Below, in pieces: positions 1-5,239 of a stretch of 26,017 nucleotides of DNA; the stretch's first letter is position 1, and each line of letters starts with the position of its first letter. Where the stretch lies: positions 1-26,017 of the IMG/VR virus record IMGVR_UViG_3300009169_000085; one strand, given 5' to 3'. The DNA is from a virus. The position numbers and the translations under genes are program-made. The notes below the pieces were generated by a model that was not told where the DNA came from, searched no databases, and saw nothing but the letters and a program-made list of their open reading frames with translations.

Positions 1-289
1 TACTGTTAGACCAACTAAGCTGTCCCCAAATACCCTGATGCTGTTTAGCAAGGGCTAACGCTTGGTCTGAGTTTGATTGTTTAATCATTAGCTTATAGAC
101 CTTGACGTATTTGCCGCTTCTGCGTCCCGTGTCATAAACACCTTTTACAACGTCTTTAAACGGTGGTGAGTCAATTAATCTTCTGACTTTGTTGGGATGT
201 ACCTCTAGCCGTTCCGCAATCTGTGCGGCTGTTAGCCATTCGTCTACGTTCTTTAAAACGTGCATCAGTTCAGTCTGGTTTCTTTTCAT
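1..289 (-). CDS. Helix-turn-helix protein, 3' end beyond the window
   Basis: The frame stays open from the ATG at 289 to the window edge, giving 96 residues of an incomplete protein. Residues about 17-45 read as a helix-turn-helix: DEWLTAAQIAERLEVHPNKV followed by a recognition-helix-like RRLID. This is typical of small phage winged-helix DNA-binding proteins, though no specific family is recognised. The start is supported by AAGG seven bases upstream. The gene begins inside the preceding small gene, overlapping it by 20 bases, so the two are probably translated together. Position after the replication genes suggests an early or middle regulator. A replisome-associated DNA-binding role is equally possible. 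Confidence 0.6.
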   Translation of the reverse strand, partial: MKRNQTELMHVLKNVDEWLTAAQIAERLEVHPNKVRRLIDSPPFKDVVKGVYDTGRRSGKYVKVYKLMIKQSNSDQALALAKQHQGIWGQLSWSNS

Positions 290-434
290 GTTTAACCTTG
301 CCATTGGGGAAAAACAAAGTGTTATGTATGCGACTTGGTGCTTCAAGTACGGTCATGCTGCCGGGTCTAACAAACCGTTTAGGCGGGACATAAGCAGGTC
401 TATCAAACTTGCTTATAGTGTCTTTCTTTTTCAT
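270..434 (-). CDS. Small basic protein of unknown function (54 aa)
   Basis: A 54-residue frame starts MKKKDTISKFDRPAYVPPKR and ends GKVKHEKKPD. It has no visible domain. It is rich in Lys, Arg and Pro, especially in its first 25 residues, which would fit nucleic-acid binding, but that is only inference. The start has a clear AGGG seven bases upstream of ATG. It overlaps the following helix-turn-helix gene by 20 bases and lies 36 bases after the P-like gene, so all are probably on one leftward early transcript. A candidate operator (452-465) sits just upstream. Confidence 0.5.
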   Translation of the reverse strand: MKKKDTISKFDRPAYVPPKRFVRPGSMTVLEAPSRIHNTLFFPNGKVKHEKKPD

Positions 435-451
435 GTTAATCCCTAATAAAG

Positions 452-465
452 TTTAGATAGCTTAA
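452..465. promoter_or_regulatory. Candidate operator, copy 1
   Basis: TTTAGATAGCTTAA fits the consensus TTWAGWTAGSTTAA derived from the two early promoter regions at 2101 and 4447. It lies between the P-like gene and the 54-aa gene. The bases that follow (CATGA) resemble those after the weaker copy at 2059-2072 (CATAA). No convincing promoter hexamers are visible beside it, so regulation here is uncertain. Confidence 0.35.
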
Positions 466-470
466 CATGA

Positions 471-854
471 TTATTTAATTAAATGCAAACCTTTTATGGT
501 TTTCATCATGTCTTTAATTCGCTCTAAGTTTTCTTTTGCGGCTTTGTCATCAACATCAGTTTTTGAATAACCCATGCGTACATCAACCGTTGGGCGTGGC
601 GCAAGTCTGCATAACTCTTTAAATTTAATAGCGTTAGGAGCACGGTCTGGCAGGTTTAGCAAAGCAAAGCTAATAGCGTCGGGGTTTAGCGCAAAACAGC
701 CTAATTCTTGTCCCCAAACAGTTTTGGCGTTCTCCATACCAATGTCGTTGCCGTTGTTATCAATAACGCTAAATTGACCTGTAAATTCCCTGCCATAAAT
801 GCCTTGCAGTCTGGCAAAGATACGGTCAACCCAAGAGGCGGGTATTGTTTGCAT
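471..854 (-). CDS. Lambda P-like replication protein (putative helicase loader)
   Basis: The 127-residue protein starts MQTIPASWVDRIFARLQGIY and has the conserved-looking core VWGQELGCFALNPDAISFAL followed by a proline-rich NLPDRAPNAIKFKELCRLAP. This arrangement is known from short phage proteins annotated as replication protein P, which bring the host DnaB helicase to the origin. It is much shorter than lambda P (about 230 residues), so identity rests on the core and on position directly behind a YdaU-type gene. An ATG at 884 is possible, but 854 has a near-perfect GGAGGTG five bases upstream and is preferred. That start overlaps the end of the ydaU-like gene by 29 bases, a usual coupling for O/P-type pairs. 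Confidence 0.55.
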   Translation of the reverse strand: MQTIPASWVDRIFARLQGIYGREFTGQFSVIDNNGNDIGMENAKTVWGQELGCFALNPDAISFALLNLPDRAPNAIKFKELCRLAPRPTVDVRMGYSKTDVDDKAAKENLERIKDMMKTIKGLHLIK

Positions 855-1542
855 CGTACACCTCCATAACAGAATGTTCGCCAAAAATAGCCCTTGCTGT
901 TGCGTCTTGTCTTAATTGATGCTCAGTCTTTTGCGATTGATCTTTAAGTACCCACTCAGCTTTAAAGCCTGTCCAACCTCTAGCGCATATTTCTTGTAAA
1001 GCGTCATTCAAAGAAATGTTAGCTTTTCTGGCTTCACGCTCTATGCCTTTTAAAGCGGTTTCTGTTATTGCGGCTTTCTTTGCTTTTCTTTGCTGAACAA
1101 AATCTTCCCAAACTGACTGCAAAACGCCGTCAGGCGTATGTAGTTTATTTGGTTGTTGGTTAGTGTTTAGTGTTTCTTGTTTAGGGTTATTTTGGGTTAG
1201 GCTTGGGTTAGGCTTGGGTATCCCATGGGTTTTTTTAGGTCTACCACCCTTGATTCCATTGAGTTTCTGCTTTTCAAGAAAACCGTGATATTGGGCTATT
1301 TCGGCATCCGCACGACTGTTTATGTACCCGTTCTCGGTGTACTCAAAAAACTCATTTAGTATCGATTTAACGATGCCGGACTCTATCCGTAACCTACGGC
1401 TAACCCATGGGATATCGATGGGTATTGGTGCTTCGGTATCGTAATACATATCCAGAAGTCTGCGATATGTAATGTCCTCAATTGGGGACAAGTGCATCGT
1501 GTGCTTGTTGTAATCACCGATGTTAAATTGATAATAGTGCAT
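826..1542 (-). CDS. YdaU/DUF1376-family phage replication protein
   Basis: The 239-residue protein begins MHYYQFNIGDYNKHTMHLSP, then IEDITYRRLLDMYYDTEAPI, the hallmark of the YdaU/DUF1376 N-terminal domain, a winged-helix domain of phage replication initiators. A lysine/glycine hinge (IKGGRPKK) and a Pro/Asn/Gln-rich linker follow. The C-terminal part (about residues 145-215) has the ARGWTGFKAEWV signature found in primosome/helicase-recruiting domains of such proteins. It should act as the O-like initiator together with the P-like protein encoded next. The frame could open at 1581, but family alignment and AAGG six bases before the ATG at 1542 fix the start. The ribosome site follows directly after a nine-T tract of a long hairpin, so expression probably depends on read-through of that leader. 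Confidence 0.8.
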   Translation of the reverse strand: MHYYQFNIGDYNKHTMHLSPIEDITYRRLLDMYYDTEAPIPIDIPWVSRRLRIESGIVKSILNEFFEYTENGYINSRADAEIAQYHGFLEKQKLNGIKGGRPKKTHGIPKPNPSLTQNNPKQETLNTNQQPNKLHTPDGVLQSVWEDFVQQRKAKKAAITETALKGIEREARKANISLNDALQEICARGWTGFKAEWVLKDQSQKTEHQLRQDATARAIFGEHSVMEVYDANNTRLLG

Positions 1543-1552
1543 AACAAACCTT

Positions 1553-1645
1553 AAAAAAAAAGGCTTCACCTGAATACTCAATTCCTTTTTTAAGGGAATC
1601 TGGTCGGGTAGGCACAGTAACCTACTGAGTATTCATGTGAAACCT
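1553..1645 (-). terminator. Long-stem intrinsic terminator/attenuator
   Basis: On the minus strand the 20-bp P1 stem (1626-1645 paired with 1561-1580) is followed at once by nine T residues (A run at 1553-1561). Between the arms lie two smaller hairpins rather than a tight loop, so termination efficiency may depend on folding order. The U tract abuts the AAGG ribosome binding site of the ydaU-like gene. Confidence 0.6.
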
Positions 1646-1673
1646 TACTGTTTTATCACCCCGACCAAGGGAT
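1553..1673 (-). ncRNA. Structured leader RNA or small RNA before ydaU
   Basis: From a promoter at 1680-1708 a minus-strand transcript would start near 1673 and meet four pairing elements. P1 is a 20-bp stem of 1626-1645 with 1561-1580, with one G-U pair and one mismatch. Inside it are P2 (1621-1625 with 1608-1612) and P3 (1595-1599 with 1581-1585). The segment ahead of P1 has two stretches, 1660-1667 and 1645-1651, that are exactly complementary to 1601-1608 and 1614-1620 and in the correct nested order. This second helix cannot be simply nested with P1: it makes a pseudoknot or a mutually exclusive fold. The arrangement is that of an attenuator, riboswitch or antitermination RNA, or of a stand-alone small RNA of about 120 nt. 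No known family is recognised. Confidence 0.55.
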
Positions 1674-1679
1674 GTAATA

Positions 1680-1708
1680 ACTATAAAACTATCTTGCCAA
1701 AAAGTAAA
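1680..1708 (-). promoter_or_regulatory. Sigma70-type promoter for the leader RNA and ydaU
   Basis: On the minus strand, TTTACT (1703-1708) and TATAGT (1680-1685) are separated by exactly 17 bases. Each matches the sigma70 consensus at four or five of six positions. The predicted start, about 1673, falls just upstream of the first pairing arm of the structured leader. This is what a dedicated leader promoter would look like. Confidence 0.6.
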
Positions 1709-1754
1709 GTGAGCCTCGATAAAGCACGATTTCCAATTAGAAAACTAAAACACT

Positions 1755-1795
1755 CAACTTTGGTGCGAAGCCTGCCAAGGAAACGATCAAAGTTG
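1755..1795. repeat. Inverted repeat, 8-bp arms
   Basis: CAACTTTG (1755-1762) and CAAAGTTG (1788-1795) are perfect inverted repeats around a 25-base interval. It lies between the terminator after the Cro-like gene and the promoter at 1680-1708. It has no T tract on either strand. It could be a binding site or an RNA hairpin on transcripts that read through from the Cro-like gene; its function is unknown. Confidence 0.4.
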
Positions 1796-1802
1796 CTGCG
1801 TT

Positions 1803-1826
1803 AAAAATTGGGCGGCTAAGACCCAA
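1803..1826 (-). terminator. Intrinsic terminator after the Cro-like gene
   Basis: Read on the minus strand, TTGGG, a nine-base loop, CCCAA and TTTTT follow the stop of the Cro-like gene after only about a dozen bases. The stem is short but G/C-rich and has a proper U tract. Its place matches that of tR1 after lambda cro. Confidence 0.55.
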
Positions 1827-1837
1827 CGCTCACACTA

Positions 1838-2059
1838 CTATCTTAACTCAATCCAAATGTCTTGCCATGTTTCTGGAAACATTTGTTTGCGTGTGTACTT
1901 GCCTTCCGACAATCGCTCGATGAGTGCGGCAACAAAGATCAAACGATCCTTGGGGATGCCTTTCTTGCGCCATTGACAGACTGCCGCCGCAGTAACGCCA
2001 CACATCCTAGACACTTTAGAAGTGCCACCTAAAAGATTGATAATTTCGTTATTTTCCAT
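1838..2059 (-). CDS. Cro-like/YdaS-type DNA-binding regulator
   Basis: The 73-residue protein carries a helix-turn-helix: LGGTSKVSRMCGVTAAAVCQ then WRKKGIPKDRL, where the GVTAAAVCQWRKKGIP pattern is typical of Cro/YdaS-like phage regulators. The C-terminal PETWQDIWIEL also recurs in this group. Such proteins bind palindromic operators as dimers. The gene lies at the divergent junction between leftward replication genes and the rightward recombination operon, the standard position of cro. A weak operator copy (2059-2072) covers its start and another (2101-2114) overlaps the rightward promoter, so it probably represses both. The ribosome site is weak (AAGA ahead of the ATG). No CI-like partner is present in the window. 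Confidence 0.75.
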   Translation of the reverse strand: MENNEIINLLGGTSKVSRMCGVTAAAVCQWRKKGIPKDRLIFVAALIERLSEGKYTRKQMFPETWQDIWIELR

Positions 2060-2072
2060 GTAGACATCTTAA
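2059..2072. promoter_or_regulatory. Weak operator copy over the Cro-like gene start
   Basis: TGTAGACATCTTAA agrees with copy 1 (452-465) at 11 of 14 positions. It covers the leader immediately before the ATG of the Cro-like gene, where a bound dimer could give autoregulation. The similarity is partial and part of it may simply be the ribosome binding site. Confidence 0.25.
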
Positions 2073-2088
2073 CATAAATTAATCTGGC

Positions 2089-2117
2089 TTTACAATACTG
2101 TTTAGTTAGGTTAATAT
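2089..2117 (+). promoter_or_regulatory. Rightward early promoter
   Basis: TTTACA (2089-2094) and TAATAT (2112-2117) are separated by 17 bases, a good sigma70 promoter for the recombination operon starting at 2152. The -10 hexamer overlaps the operator at 2101-2114, so a bound regulator would block polymerase. Confidence 0.65.
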
Positions 2118-2137
2118 CTGTACTGGCAATCACGCCA
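2101..2137 (+). promoter_or_regulatory. Operator plus downstream dyad, early control element A
   Basis: The element has two parts. TTTAGTTAGGTTAA (2101-2114) is the operator copy overlapping the -10 box. TGGCAATCACGCCA (2124-2137) is an inverted repeat TGGC-N6-GCCA in the leader, ahead of the ribosome site AAGGA. The same two parts, in the same order and almost the same spacing, occur at 4447-4484 before the second plus-strand operon. Confidence 0.6.
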
Positions 2138-2151
2138 CATAAGGAAACACA

Positions 2152-2346
2152 ATGGACGAACAAAAGCAATTTCAGGATGAATACGAACAACGCTTGGCTG
2201 ATGCACTCGACCAAGTTGAGCAAGGCTACGTTACCAAGGATCACATGGCTATCATCCGCCATGCTTGCAACCTACCTAACCACTCACCCGCAAAACTTTT
2301 GCCCGTTATCTATAACTTTAATGAAATTTTTGAGGAAATAAAATGA
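2152..2346 (+). CDS. Small acidic early protein of unknown function (64 aa)
   Basis: A 64-residue acidic protein, starting MDEQKQFQDEYEQRLADALD. It is mostly predicted helical with no recognised domain. It is the first gene of the rightward early operon and has a strong AAGGA ribosome site seven to eight bases before the ATG. Its stop overlaps the start of the SSB-like gene by four bases (ATGA), so the two are translationally coupled. Small acidic proteins in this place often act on host or partner proteins, but nothing in the sequence shows that here. Confidence 0.65.
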   Translation: MDEQKQFQDEYEQRLADALDQVEQGYVTKDHMAIIRHACNLPNHSPAKLLPVIYNFNEIFEEIK

Positions 2347-2996
2347 TTGTTACTGGATCGAACTCTGACCGTAAGAAATTCGAGATTGCACCCGCAGGCA
2401 CACACCTTGCCCGTTTGTATCGCATCATCGACCTTGGTACACAAATGCGTGAGTACGAAGGTAAAGTAAATATGCTACGCAAAGCTAAATTCTTTTGGGA
2501 ATTGCATGGCGAAGACGCAACAGGCAAACCGTTGTTGACTACGGAAGGCAAGCCGCTTATTCAATCAAAGGAATACACAATGTCATTAGGTGAAAAAGCT
2601 AATTTGCGCCGTGACCTTGAAGCATGGCGTGGCAAGGCATTAAGTGAAGATGAGCTGCGAGGTTTTAATGTTTCTGCTGTGCTTGGACAGTTTTGTATGA
2701 TCAACATCAGCCACCGTGAAAAAGGTGATATGACCTATGCAGACCTTAAAGGTGTGTCAGGTGTCCCCGCTATCTACAAAAAAGCAGGGTTGCCAGAAGG
2801 TGTTAACTCAACTTTATTGTTTAGCCTTGAAAAATTTGATGAACAGGTGTTTGAATCGTTGTCTGAAAACATTAAAGAAACCATCCGCAAGTCACCGGAG
2901 TATCGTGCGATAGAACAGCCAACCAGTTCGGCTCAGTATGCGGCTGCTTCTGGTGGCTCTGTAGCCGATATGGATAACGATATACCTTTTAATTAG
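2343..2996 (+). CDS. SSB-like phage single-stranded DNA-binding protein
   Basis: The 217-residue protein ends in an acidic tip MDNDIPFN, almost the same as the DDDIPF tail by which bacterial SSB recruits repair proteins. Ahead of the tip is a low-complexity Ser/Ala/Gly linker (about residues 193-209). The body (residues 1-190) has beta-rich text such as GTHLARLYRIIDLGTQ and a second block KAKFFWELHG, known from phage proteins placed with recombination exonucleases. The OB fold itself cannot be confirmed by eye. It should coat single strands made by the exonuclease encoded two genes later. Start ATG overlaps the previous stop; the gene ends 43 bases before the HNH gene. Confidence 0.65.
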   Translation: MIVTGSNSDRKKFEIAPAGTHLARLYRIIDLGTQMREYEGKVNMLRKAKFFWELHGEDATGKPLLTTEGKPLIQSKEYTMSLGEKANLRRDLEAWRGKALSEDELRGFNVSAVLGQFCMINISHREKGDMTYADLKGVSGVPAIYKKAGLPEGVNSTLLFSLEKFDEQVFESLSENIKETIRKSPEYRAIEQPTSSAQYAAASGGSVADMDNDIPFN

Positions 2997-3039
2997 AATG
3001 GGTCTATAATGGTTGTATTCCAAGCACACGGGGTACAAC

Positions 3040-3606
3040 ATGATTCATTCAAAACAATGCTTTAAGTGCGTGACCATCAAGCCGTTAAGTGATTTTTATA
3101 AACATTCCGCAATGGCTGATGGTCATTTAAACAAATGTAAAGAGTGCAACAAAAAAGATGCGCTTGAACATAGGTTAAAAAATATTGATAAAGTGAGGGC
3201 ATATGACAAACGCAGAGCAAAATTGCCAGAAAGAATTAAATTGGCATTGCGAGTCAATCAAGAATGGAGGCTTGCAGACAAACGTAGGGCTAAATGCCAT
3301 AGCGCAGTTGCTAGAGCAATTAAAAATGGTGAACTTAATCCAATCCCATGTATTCGATGCGGCGAAGTTAAAAGTCTTGCACATCACGAAGATTATGATA
3401 AACCGCTTGATGTTATGTGGCTATGCCAACCTTGCCATAAACAACGCCATAAAGAATTAGCCTTTCTGATGACTAAGTACGAACAAGCAATTTTATCTGC
3501 TTGGAGGCTTCAGCAAATCCAAGAGGGTGACACGGTTGATCCGATTGCCGCCAAATGGATTGCTGAAGCGATTGAACTGTTAAAACTACTAGCTAAAGGT
3601 AAATAA
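3040..3606 (+). CDS. HNH-type zinc-binding nuclease-like protein
   Basis: The protein has 188 residues from the ATG at 3040. It has two zinc-binding parts. The N-terminal one has CFKC (residues 7-10) and CKEC (about 33-36). The second has CIRCG, then AHHEDYDKPLDVMWLCQPCH and QRH, an HNH-like beta-beta-alpha-metal motif with paired CxxC. The middle is strongly basic. A TTG at 3013 would add nine residues, but 3040 has a G-rich ribosome site and the CxxC module begins right after it. It could be a nickase, a homing-type nuclease, or an operon member acting on recombination intermediates. It sits between the SSB-like and exonuclease genes, two bases before the latter. Confidence 0.65.
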   Translation: MIHSKQCFKCVTIKPLSDFYKHSAMADGHLNKCKECNKKDALEHRLKNIDKVRAYDKRRAKLPERIKLALRVNQEWRLADKRRAKCHSAVARAIKNGELNPIPCIRCGEVKSLAHHEDYDKPLDVMWLCQPCHKQRHKELAFLMTKYEQAILSAWRLQQIQEGDTVDPIAAKWIAEAIELLKLLAKGK

Positions 3607-3608
3607 TC

Positions 3609-4340
3609 ATGGCACTCGAATCTGGTCACTTTTATATGCAGGACGGTACACCTGCGTACACCATCATCGGAAAGAACGGACGGGAACGTAATACAACGGT
3701 TAAAGACGCTCGAGAGTTAAACCTTGTTCCGTCAGTCACAACGATTATGAGCGTTATGGCAAAGCCCGGTCTAAACACTTGGCTACAGCAACAAGTATTG
3801 CTTGCCGCCTTGACGTTGCCACGGGAAGAAGACGAATCGGAGTCTGACTGGTTAGTTCGAGTCATGTCTGACGCTAAATCTACTGGACGGGATGCAGCAG
3901 ACAGAGGCACTCGTATGCATGGGGTGCTAGAGTGTTTTTACCGTAGTGAAGCCCCATCTATGTGGCCTATTTACGTCATAGAGACTGATCGAGCCATGAT
4001 TGAACACTTTGGTCAGCGTAACTGGATCGCTGAAACTAGCGCAGCAGATTACGGGTTTGCTGGCAAAGTTGATTTGTGGTCTAACGAGGGTGACGGAATT
4101 GTTATTGATTTTAAGACCAAGGACGGTACTTTAGACAAGGTTGCTGTTTACCATGAACATTTGATGCAACTCGCAGCGTACAGGGTGCTTTTAGGCGTTC
4201 CAAAGGCAAGAGCTGCTAACGTGTTCTTAAACGAACGTGGTGACGTAAAGATTATTGAACACGACCATGATGACTTAAATCGTGCGTATGAGTGTTTTGA
4301 ATGTTTGTTGAAGTTCTATAAGATCAAGAATAATATCTAG
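3609..4340 (+). CDS. PD-(D/E)XK (RecB/Cas4-like) phage exonuclease
   Basis: The 243-residue protein carries the RecB-type nuclease core. GKVDLW supplies the first acidic residue (D155), IDFKTK supplies D167 and K169, and HLMQLAAYR (about 184-192) is the QxxxY motif that closes the active site. RGTRMHGVLE (100-109) is the helix typical of this group. Such enzymes resect DNA ends for phage recombination. The preceding SSB-like gene and the operon setting agree. No separate annealing protein (Erf, Bet or RecT type) is recognised here, so the SSB-like protein may be the only single-strand partner. It is the last gene before the structured region at 4341-4400. Confidence 0.8.
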   Translation: MALESGHFYMQDGTPAYTIIGKNGRERNTTVKDARELNLVPSVTTIMSVMAKPGLNTWLQQQVLLAALTLPREEDESESDWLVRVMSDAKSTGRDAADRGTRMHGVLECFYRSEAPSMWPIYVIETDRAMIEHFGQRNWIAETSAADYGFAGKVDLWSNEGDGIVIDFKTKDGTLDKVAVYHEHLMQLAAYRVLLGVPKARAANVFLNERGDVKIIEHDHDDLNRAYECFECLLKFYKIKNNI

Positions 4341-4342
4341 GT

Positions 4343-4400
4343 GTAAGCTGAAACGTGGTTTCCCTCCTTGTCCTCTGAGTAGGCTTACTTTTCACTTTTT
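4343..4400 (+). terminator. Possible terminator after the exonuclease gene
   Basis: GTAAGC (4343-4348) pairs with GCTTAC (4383-4388), followed by TTTT, CAC and TTTTTT. The loop is long (34 bases) but contains its own small hairpin AAAC-GTG-GTTT (4351-4361). It starts two bases after the exonuclease stop. The long loop makes it a weak candidate. Confidence 0.4.
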
Positions 4401-4428
4401 TACAACAGTCAGGGTAAACACCTATAAA
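4399..4428 (+). promoter_or_regulatory. Promoter candidate for the microprotein operon
   Basis: TTTACA (4399-4404) and TATAAA (4423-4428) are 18 bases apart. A start near 4435 would place the operator at 4447-4460 just downstream of the start site. An alternative -10, TAATAT (4458-4463), overlaps the operator as at 2112-2117, but it has no good -35 box. Confidence 0.45.
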
Positions 4429-4446
4429 TATCGCGTGCTTGTGCTA

Positions 4447-4484
4447 TTAAGTTAGCTTAATATCTAGTTATGGCAATGACGCCA
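4447..4484 (+). promoter_or_regulatory. Operator plus downstream dyad, early control element B
   Basis: TTAAGTTAGCTTAA (4447-4460) is the most symmetrical operator copy (TTAAG-N4-CTTAA). TGGCAATGACGCCA (4471-4484) repeats the TGGC-N6-GCCA dyad of element A with one base change. Together they mirror 2101-2137 and indicate shared control of both rightward operons. Confidence 0.6.
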
Positions 4485-4507
4485 TACAACAAATACAGGT
4501 GCATAAC

Positions 4508-4792
4508 ATGATACATATTTCCCCAGAGTCAGGACGCAACGACCATATCCACGGTGACGAAGAATACCGTGAGCATCTAGGTGCAGAGAAAGTTGACCTT
4601 TATGACGTTATCTTCGCAATTGAAAAAGGTGCATCTACGCACGATGGTCACAGCCACCACGACTGGATAAAGCGTATTTGTGAGGGTGATGAAATCACCA
4701 CAATTATGCAGCACATTATCAAGAATCGTCATAAGCGTGAGTTTGCAGAGATTATGAACGAGATTGAAATTGCGGTGGAGGGCTGGTTATGA
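4508..4792 (+). CDS. Small His/Asp-rich early protein (94 aa)
   Basis: The 94-residue protein starts MIHISPESGRNDHIHGDEEY and holds a striking run of histidines and acids (STHDGHSHHDW, about residues 53-63). No family is recognised. The histidine/aspartate clusters could bind a metal, but there is no classic motif to prove it. A GTG at 4499 is possible, yet AGGTG six bases before the ATG at 4508 decides for the latter. It opens a chain of five genes, each overlapping the next by ATGA, and lies behind early control element B. Confidence 0.65.
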   Translation: MIHISPESGRNDHIHGDEEYREHLGAEKVDLYDVIFAIEKGASTHDGHSHHDWIKRICEGDEITTIMQHIIKNRHKREFAEIMNEIEIAVEGWL

Positions 4793-4890
4793 AATACAAA
4801 AAAATGCCCGTAGAGGGCTATGTGCTGGGTGCAATCATCTTGTTTGCAGTCTTTGGATTCTTACCCTTACTACATTGGATACTGTCATGA
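4789..4890 (+). CDS. Single-span membrane microprotein (33 aa)
   Basis: A 33-residue frame starts MKYKKMPVEGYVLGAIILFA and continues VFGFLPLLHWILS. Residues about 11-32 form one hydrophobic membrane segment preceded by three lysines, giving an expected N-in orientation. Its ATG overlaps the stop of the previous gene by four bases, and its own stop overlaps the next gene in the same way, which strongly supports translation. A longer frame at 4764-5087 runs through the same DNA in a different register and is not the real product. Function unknown. Confidence 0.6.
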   Translation: MKYKKMPVEGYVLGAIILFAVFGFLPLLHWILS

Positions 4891-5087
4891 CTAAATCAGA
4901 TCAAGTATTGATGCACCTAAAAAAGAAACCAATTACATCGTGGGAAGCAATTAACCTGTACAAGGCCACAAGGCTTGCAGACATTGTTTTTAAGTTAAAA
5001 CAAAAGGGTTTGAATATTGTTACTACGATGGTTGATAACGGACAAACACGTTTTGCACGTTATTACTTAATAAAGGATAAAAAATGA
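4887..5087 (+). CDS. Small helix-turn-helix protein (66 aa)
   Basis: The 66-residue protein starts MTKSDQVLMHLKKKPITSWE and continues AINLYKATRLADIVFKLKQK then GLNIVTTMVDNGQTRFARYY. This is the layout of a common small phage helix-turn-helix domain: a short first helix, an ITSWEA turn, a recognition helix with TRLADIVFKL, and a C-terminal beta wing. It probably binds DNA, and may modulate this operon. The ATG at 4887 overlaps the preceding stop (ATGA). An upstream ATG in the same frame (4764) would run through the two previous genes and is rejected. Confidence 0.7.
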   Translation: MTKSDQVLMHLKKKPITSWEAINLYKATRLADIVFKLKQKGLNIVTTMVDNGQTRFARYYLIKDKK

Positions 5088-5239
5088 GCTACGAATTGAC
5101 AGACGAAAAGCCCAAATTACCTTGTCCATTAAATGATGATCCTAATTGGAAGTACGTTCCATCAGCATCCACTAACGTAGCAGAAACACTTAAACGCTTT
5201 GGCTTTGTGCCACCATCAACAATCAAGGATTTAAAATGA
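5084..5239 (+). CDS. Small protein of unknown function (51 aa)
   Basis: A 51-residue frame starts MSYELTDEKPKLPCPLNDDP and ends PPSTIKDLK. It has no membrane segment and no recognised motif; it contains one cysteine and several prolines. AAGGA lies seven to eight bases before the ATG, and the gene overlaps both neighbours by four bases. These features support translation although the protein itself is unfamiliar. Confidence 0.55.
   Translation: MSYELTDEKPKLPCPLNDDPNWKYVPSASTNVAETLKRFGFVPPSTIKDLK

Noticed and set aside
189-446. Plus-strand 85-codon frame at the left edge
   Set aside because: Antisense to two minus-strand genes with good ribosome sites and a helix-turn-helix motif.
1561-1680. 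tRNA or hammerhead-type ribozyme in the structured leader
   Set aside because: No cloverleaf with a T loop, and no CUGANGA/GAAA hammerhead core on either strand.
2029-2262. Minus-strand 77-codon frame across the divergent control region
   Set aside because: It crosses both promoters, overlaps genes on both sides and has no ribosome binding site.
4764-4886. N-terminal extension of the helix-turn-helix gene to 4764
   Set aside because: It would run through the preceding two genes in another frame. The ATG at 4887 with an ATGA overlap gives a complete domain.
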